From: Opitutia bacterium UBA7350
GTDB lineage: Bacteria; Verrucomicrobiota; Verrucomicrobiia; Opitutales; Coraliomargaritaceae
DNA length: 10,487 bases
Assembly: GCA_002470925.1 (NCBI GenBank)
Contig: DKOX01000016.1
Span: forward strand, 1-10,487
Reading direction: 5' to 3'
Part shown: one piece after another, positions 6,756 through 10,487 of the stretch
Layout: every line of letters begins with the position of its first letter
Numbering within the stretch: position 1 is the stretch's first letter
Program-made: the position numbers and the translations under genes
Notes under the pieces: generated by a model
The model's database searches: none
What the model saw: only the letters and a program-made list of their open reading frames with translations
What the model was told of the DNA's origin: nothing

Positions 6756-7508
6756 ATGTCAGAATCGCCAAGAGTTTATCTCCTATTTGGAATCCCCGGC
6801 TCCGAACGCCGTGCCACCCTCTGCGATCTAATCGAGAACGGCTTGGAAAAAAAGACCCCCGCGCTCTACTTCAAGCCCGCAGGTGAACCCGAGGATCCCT
6901 ACGATTCGGAAATCTCCGCCTTGGAAAACCTCCAAACCGTGGAATGGGAATTGCACGGCAACAAAGTCCAACACCCCCGGATCGAAGCCCCCGCTGAGGC
7001 AGTCTTTTTTCTTGTACCCGGAAGCGCCGATCCCGCCGACGCCGCCGAGGCAATCAAGTCATGGGCCGATACTAACGCCTGCCAAATCGCACGCTGCCTC
7101 ACCCTTATCCACTGTGACTTCCTGCAAGCAAATCCCGCGGCCCTTTCCTGGTTTGAAGCCTGTATTCATTTCTCAGATTTTGTCCTCCTTGCCCGCCGTG
7201 AAAACACCGCCCCGAAGTGGATCAAGGAATTCCAAAGTCAATTCAACAAAGCGCACACCCCTTGCCGCTTAGAGCTCATCAAAAAAGGCCGCCCCCCCAA
7301 TCCCCGCGAAATTCTCGAACCCGAGGCCCGCCGCCTTTCCCTCTTCTTCGATGAACTCATCCCGATCGAGGAGGATGAATTTGAGGATGCCCTTCCCGAA
7401 GACCGCAAGCCGGATAAATATATTGAACGCCTCGAGAGCGGACGCCGCGCCTGCCCCATTCCCGATATCCGCAAATGGCTCAACCCTCAACTCACGAAAC
7501 CGCAATGA
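6756..7508 (+). CDS. Conserved-looking hypothetical protein with degenerate P-loop-like N-terminus
   Basis: I do not recognise this 250-aa protein with certainty. It begins with a hydrophobic strand and glycine turn, VYLLFGIPGSERRATLCDLI (7-26), placed like the P-loop of CobW/HypB-type GTPases, but the Walker A lysine is missing (GIPGSERR instead of GxxxxGKS/T). Later come CLTLIHCDFLQANPAALSWF (114-133) and HFSDFVLLARREN (138-150), which resemble the strands around the Walker B and NKxD regions of such proteins, again without the canonical residues. A very acidic linker (about 199-220) leads to a basic end with YIERLESGRR and PIPDIRKWL (222-242). No signal peptide or membrane segment is seen, so it should be cytoplasmic. 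The start is the first in-frame ATG after aroC; the frame is open further upstream, but that part overlaps aroC. Its TGA overlaps the ATG of the DJ-1 gene (ATGA), which indicates translational coupling. Coding is supported by this arrangement and by coherent composition; function is unknown. Confidence 0.85.
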   Translation: MSESPRVYLLFGIPGSERRATLCDLIENGLEKKTPALYFKPAGEPEDPYDSEISALENLQTVEWELHGNKVQHPRIEAPAEAVFFLVPGSADPADAAEAIKSWADTNACQIARCLTLIHCDFLQANPAALSWFEACIHFSDFVLLARRENTAPKWIKEFQSQFNKAHTPCRLELIKKGRPPNPREILEPEARRLSLFFDELIPIEEDEFEDALPEDRKPDKYIERLESGRRACPIPDIRKWLNPQLTKPQ

Positions 7509-8059
7509 CCGAGGCCCCGCTCACCGCTCTGGTTCTGCTCTTTGATGGCTTTGAGGAAATCGAAGCACTCACGCCAGTAGACCTGCTCACCCGCGCGGGC
7601 GTTGCGGTCACCCTCGCGGGCGTGGACTCCCCCCAGGCCGTCACGGGGCGCAGCGGCATTACAGTTCAGCTTGAATACGAACTCAGAGACCTGACCGCAC
7701 CGGAATTTGACTGCCTCATCTTGCCCGGCGGACCCGGCATCGCCCGCTTGCGTCGCCACCCCCTCATCTGCCAAGCCCTTGCCGCACACTTCCAAAGCGG
7801 GCGCACCCTTGGCTGCATTTGTGCCGCTCCCCTTCTCCTGCGGGACGCCGGTCTGCTTCCCAAACTCCAGTTCACCTGCCACCCCTCCGCCGAGAAGGAA
7901 CTGCCCAATGCCCAAAACAAAGCCGTCGTCTGTGACCAAAACTGCATCACCGCGCGCGGCGCAGGCAACGCCCTTGCTTTTTCACTCGCACTTGTGCGCC
8001 AATTGACCAACAACGAAACCGCACAGTCCATCGCTCAAGCGATCTGTTCCGAAGTTTAA
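7505..8059 (+). CDS. DJ-1/PfpI (ThiJ/YajL) family protein
   Basis: This 184-aa cytoplasmic protein of the DJ-1/PfpI superfamily is close in length to human DJ-1 (189) and aligns along its whole length. Visible parts are the N-terminal strand and FDGFEEIEALTPVDLLTRAG (13-32) with the conserved glutamate E20, LILPGGPG (71-78), the nucleophile elbow GCICAAPLLL (103-112) with C106 as the predicted reactive cysteine, H126 in TCHPS at the position of DJ-1 His126, and TARGAGNALAFSLALV (149-164). Family members act in oxidative-stress protection and have been proposed to act on methylglyoxal-derived damage. Which activity applies here cannot be read from the sequence. I chose ATG 7505 because it overlaps the stop of the preceding gene as ATGA and starts just before the first strand. 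ATG 7475 is possible and would add ten residues. It is unusually cysteine-rich for its size (C70, C89, C104, C106, C125, C143, C147, C181). Confidence 0.93.
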   Translation: MTEAPLTALVLLFDGFEEIEALTPVDLLTRAGVAVTLAGVDSPQAVTGRSGITVQLEYELRDLTAPEFDCLILPGGPGIARLRRHPLICQALAAHFQSGRTLGCICAAPLLLRDAGLLPKLQFTCHPSAEKELPNAQNKAVVCDQNCITARGAGNALAFSLALVRQLTNNETAQSIAQAICSEV

Positions 8060-8076
8060 ACGATCCCACCAAAACC

Positions 8077-9543
8077 GTGTCGCAAGAAACAAGACCACTC
8101 ACCGAACGCGAGCTCCTTGTCCGCGACAGCTTCACCCTTGCGGAGCTGGCGCTTTATTGGATGATTTTCGTCACATTTTCGGTCTCGCTGATTACGGCAG
8201 ACCCTCGGAGTCTCTGGGCCCTTGGCGTCCCTCTTATTTTTGCCCCCCTCAGCATCGCCAACGTCAAGCTACATGAAATCGTCCACCCCTTCAAAATCGA
8301 TCGTCTCTGGCTTCGATATGGACTCCTCATGCTACCCGCCACGTTGATCGCACTGCAGTATATTGTTGGACTGATTTTTCCGGCAATCGAAACCTTTCAA
8401 TTCAAAAAAGAAGTCTTCCGCATCCTCTCGGAACAAAGCACTTGGGTTCCGGTTAATGCTCTTCCCGGTAAAATATCCACCACCATTATACTGTTCGGGT
8501 TTATCTCAATTTTTATCGTCACCCTGAACCTCTTCATCATCCCCAAATCACTGATCTTTTTCAATCGCCTCCTCCCGAAGCTCTGCTTCCTCGCCTCAAC
8601 CTCCGCTGTGTTTGGTCTCTTCCTCAAGGGACTTAAAATCAGCAAACCGCCTTTCACTAACGGCACCGGCCAATCCGATTTCTTCGCATACTTCCCTTAC
8701 GATGGGCACTGGGCCGCCTTTGCCTGCCTCTGGTGCGGAGTCTGCGCCGCTTTTGCCATGAAAAACGTTCGCAATGATCCCGAAAAAGATTTTCTCCGCA
8801 CGAACGGCCCATGGTTTCTAACGGGGGCGGTTATTCTCGGCTTTACCGGTATTTTTATCGATGCCAGTGGTCCCGGCGCCATCTTGCTGCTCTTCCTTTC
8901 CCTTATGCTCCTCCTCCTCGCGATCGAATTTATTCGCGTTGGCGGCGACCGGAATCACAACAGCATCACCCTGCTCGCCACCCTGGGCAGTTGCATTCTG
9001 TTTGCGGTTGGAATCTTCCGCCTCTTCGAGCGCAACCCCGAAATCCACGCTATCTCCCTCCTTCGGGAGTCCGCCCTTAAACTCTTTCTCGAGCGCCCAC
9101 TCTTCGGCTGGGGTTTCGAAAGTTTTACCCATGTGGCACCCTTCTACAACCATGATACCCTCCTCGATAGCTTAAACCTGAGCCCACAATCCGACATCCT
9201 GCAATACCTCAGCGAATTCGGACTCTTCGGCTGCCTCGCTCTCTTTGTTTTCATGCTGTTGCTCAGTATGCGCTATCTCTGCGGAAAACTTAAGAGTAGC
9301 TTTTGTAACGATTTGCTCCTCGCCTCACTGGCAATTTTATTCATTTCGGCGATCGACAATCCCTTCATGTCTCCTCCTGTTACCATCAGCTTCTGGATCG
9401 TCTTTTTATCTGCTTTGCGGCACGCCGACATCGAACGCAAACAAGTCGACCAAGTGGACATCGAGCCCCCCCAGTACGTCAGCCCCGCAAGCGAGCGCCG
9501 CCTCCCCTTCTTTACCGGAGAACATAAAGAAAAAGAAATCTAA
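8077..9543 (+). CDS. O-antigen ligase / polymerase-like (Wzy_C-type) integral membrane protein
   Basis: This 488-aa inner-membrane protein has about 11-12 predicted hydrophobic spans (roughly 25-41, 46-62, 80-101, 132-156, 168-185, 213-228, 247-262, 266-286, 297-314, 383-402, 412-426 and 434-448). The largest non-membrane segment lies at 315-382, the position of the large periplasmic loop of WaaL/Wzy proteins. That loop reads ERPLFGWGFESF (339-350), then SPQSDILQYLSEFGLFG (369-385), the usual Wzy_C pattern of a GxG-F segment followed by xxDxLQ-x2-E-xGxxG. GHWAAFACLW (210-219) and SGPGAILLLF (264-273) also fit the family. Such proteins join or polymerise lipid-linked glycans on the periplasmic face. 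The hydrophilic tail (449-488) should be cytoplasmic or periplasmic depending on topology. The start is GTG, 17 bp after the DJ-1 stop; the first ATG (8161) would begin inside the first membrane span. No other polysaccharide gene is in the window, so substrate and role are unknown. Confidence 0.8.
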   Translation: MSQETRPLTERELLVRDSFTLAELALYWMIFVTFSVSLITADPRSLWALGVPLIFAPLSIANVKLHEIVHPFKIDRLWLRYGLLMLPATLIALQYIVGLIFPAIETFQFKKEVFRILSEQSTWVPVNALPGKISTTIILFGFISIFIVTLNLFIIPKSLIFFNRLLPKLCFLASTSAVFGLFLKGLKISKPPFTNGTGQSDFFAYFPYDGHWAAFACLWCGVCAAFAMKNVRNDPEKDFLRTNGPWFLTGAVILGFTGIFIDASGPGAILLLFLSLMLLLLAIEFIRVGGDRNHNSITLLATLGSCILFAVGIFRLFERNPEIHAISLLRESALKLFLERPLFGWGFESFTHVAPFYNHDTLLDSLNLSPQSDILQYLSEFGLFGCLALFVFMLLLSMRYLCGKLKSSFCNDLLLASLAILFISAIDNPFMSPPVTISFWIVFLSALRHADIERKQVDQVDIEPPQYVSPASERRLPFFTGEHKEKEI

Positions 9544-9546
9544 GCC

Positions 9547-10487
9547 ATGCCCGCCATTGAGACTCAGCACTTCGATTACCTTGTTATCGGCGGCGGGAGC
9601 GGTGGATATGCCGCCGCTCGCACCGCCCGTGAAACCTGCGAGCGCGTCGCCATTGTTGAGGCCGCCCCTGAACTGGGAGGCCTCTGCATCCTCCACGGCT
9701 GTATGCCCTCCAAGACCCTCCTTTACGCCGCCGAAGTCCTGCATCTCGCCCAAGCGGGCAATGCCTTTGGCCTCGAGATCCCTTCCGCTCAGGTAAACGC
9801 CAAAGCCCTCCAAGCCCGCAAACAAAACCTCATCCGTGAATTCGCGGAATACCGGCAGGGCCAGCTTCGAAGCGACCGCTTCACCCTCTTCCGGCAAAGC
9901 GCCTCATTTATCGACCCCCAAACCATTCAACTGGAAGACGGCACCTGCCTCACTGCCGATCATTTCATGATTGCGACCGGCTCAACCGTAGCCGCGCCCG
10001 CTATCCCCGGACTCGATTCGCCCGATATCTGGACCAGTGAAACAGTGCTCGCCCTCGACGCGGTTCCCGAATCCATCCTCATCTTGGGCGGCGGGATCGT
10101 GGCATGCGAACTCGCGCAATTGCTCAACCGTATCGGCACCCAAGTCACCCTCATCCAGCGCAGCTCCCGCCTCCTTAAAAACTTCCCGCCCGCCGCCGCC
10201 GATACCCTCAAGCAAGCCTTCACCGATAGCGGCATTCAAGTTTACACCGATACCGCCATTCAGGAAATCAAGCAAACCGCCAACGGGTTCACCGTCCACT
10301 TTACCCACGCCGGCACCGCACAAACCGCACTGGCCGCCCACTGCCTCAACGCCCTCGGTCGACGCCCCAACACCCATCGCCTCAACCTGCCCGCCGCTGC
10401 GATCGAGACCCTTCCCTCCGGTCACATCGCCTGCGACCCCTTTCAACGCAGTTCCAACCCCCGCGTCTATGCCTGTGGCGACGTCGC
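9547..10487 (+). CDS. Class I pyridine nucleotide-disulfide oxidoreductase, N-terminal part (cut by window edge)
   Basis: The 313 visible residues form the FAD and NAD(P)-binding parts of a flavoprotein of the lipoamide dehydrogenase / mercuric reductase / glutathione reductase class. DYLVIGGGSGGYAAARTA (10-27) is the first FAD Rossmann motif. ELGGLCILHGCMPSKTLLYA (42-61) holds the redox pair C47 and C52 with normal CxxxxC spacing. ATGS lies near 140. SILILGGGIVACELAQLLNR is the pyridine-nucleotide Rossmann motif, and SSNPRVYACGDVA ends the visible part with the second FAD contact. The C-terminal dimerisation domain, with the His-Glu pair of this class, lies beyond the window. The usual lipoamide dehydrogenase active site is GGTCLNxGCIPSK; here it is GGLCILHGCMPSK, so a lipoamide substrate is not certain. 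The position after the second NAD strand is Q (VTLIQRSSRLL), which does not settle NADH versus NADPH. It starts 3 bp after the preceding stop (TAA GCC ATG) and is probably in the same operon. Confidence 0.92.
   Translation, partial: MPAIETQHFDYLVIGGGSGGYAAARTARETCERVAIVEAAPELGGLCILHGCMPSKTLLYAAEVLHLAQAGNAFGLEIPSAQVNAKALQARKQNLIREFAEYRQGQLRSDRFTLFRQSASFIDPQTIQLEDGTCLTADHFMIATGSTVAAPAIPGLDSPDIWTSETVLALDAVPESILILGGGIVACELAQLLNRIGTQVTLIQRSSRLLKNFPPAAADTLKQAFTDSGIQVYTDTAIQEIKQTANGFTVHFTHAGTAQTALAAHCLNALGRRPNTHRLNLPAAAIETLPSGHIACDPFQRSSNPRVYACGDV

Noticed and set aside
9982..10446. 154-aa glycine-rich frame on the minus strand inside the disulfide reductase gene
   Set aside because: Antisense of a gene with clear FAD and NAD motifs; composition is typical of a reverse-complement shadow.
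1..10487. tRNA, rRNA, CRISPR, insertion sequence or phage/defence genes
   Set aside because: Coding sequence fills nearly the whole window with recognisable cellular genes; I saw no spaced direct repeats, transposase motifs, terminal repeats or tRNA-like cloverleaf in the short gaps.

Overview
The window holds eight protein-coding genes packed into 10.5 kb, with no RNA gene, mobile element or CRISPR array that I could see. It looks like a bacterial chromosomal housekeeping region of moderately high GC. The protein set is a GTP-type PEP carboxykinase, a ParC of the short type best known from Bacteroidetes, and an O-antigen-ligase-like membrane protein. None of the starts has a good Shine-Dalgarno sequence. 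Together these suggest the Verrucomicrobia/PVC-Bacteroidetes side of the tree, perhaps Opitutae. That placement is an inference from protein resemblance only.

Layout. Positions 1-1343 (minus) hold the N-terminal 447 residues of pyruvate carboxylase, cut by the window edge. Positions 1455-3281 (minus) hold GTP-dependent PEP carboxykinase, 111 bp upstream of pyc and in the same direction. These two enzymes act on the pyruvate/oxaloacetate/PEP node and together make the entry of gluconeogenesis. A 168-bp divergent regulatory region (3282-3449) follows.

All remaining genes lie on the plus strand: topoisomerase IV subunit A (3450-5555), chorismate synthase (5612-6706), an unrecognised 250-aa protein with a degenerate P-loop-like N-terminus (6756-7508), a DJ-1/PfpI protein (7505-8059), a polytopic O-antigen ligase/polymerase-like protein (8077-9543), and the N-terminal 313 residues of a disulfide oxidoreductase of the lipoamide dehydrogenase/mercuric reductase class (9547 to the edge). 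The last four are nearly continuous (4-bp overlap, then 17-bp and 3-bp gaps). They are probably co-transcribed, possibly together with parC and aroC.

I found no convincing new defence, mobile or biosynthetic system. The least explained part is 6756-10487. There an uncharacterised P-loop-like protein is translationally coupled to a DJ-1 protein, followed by a Wzy_C-type membrane protein that seems to lack the usual histidine and a flavoprotein with an atypical redox-active-site sequence. No stretch above 300 bases lacks a gene.
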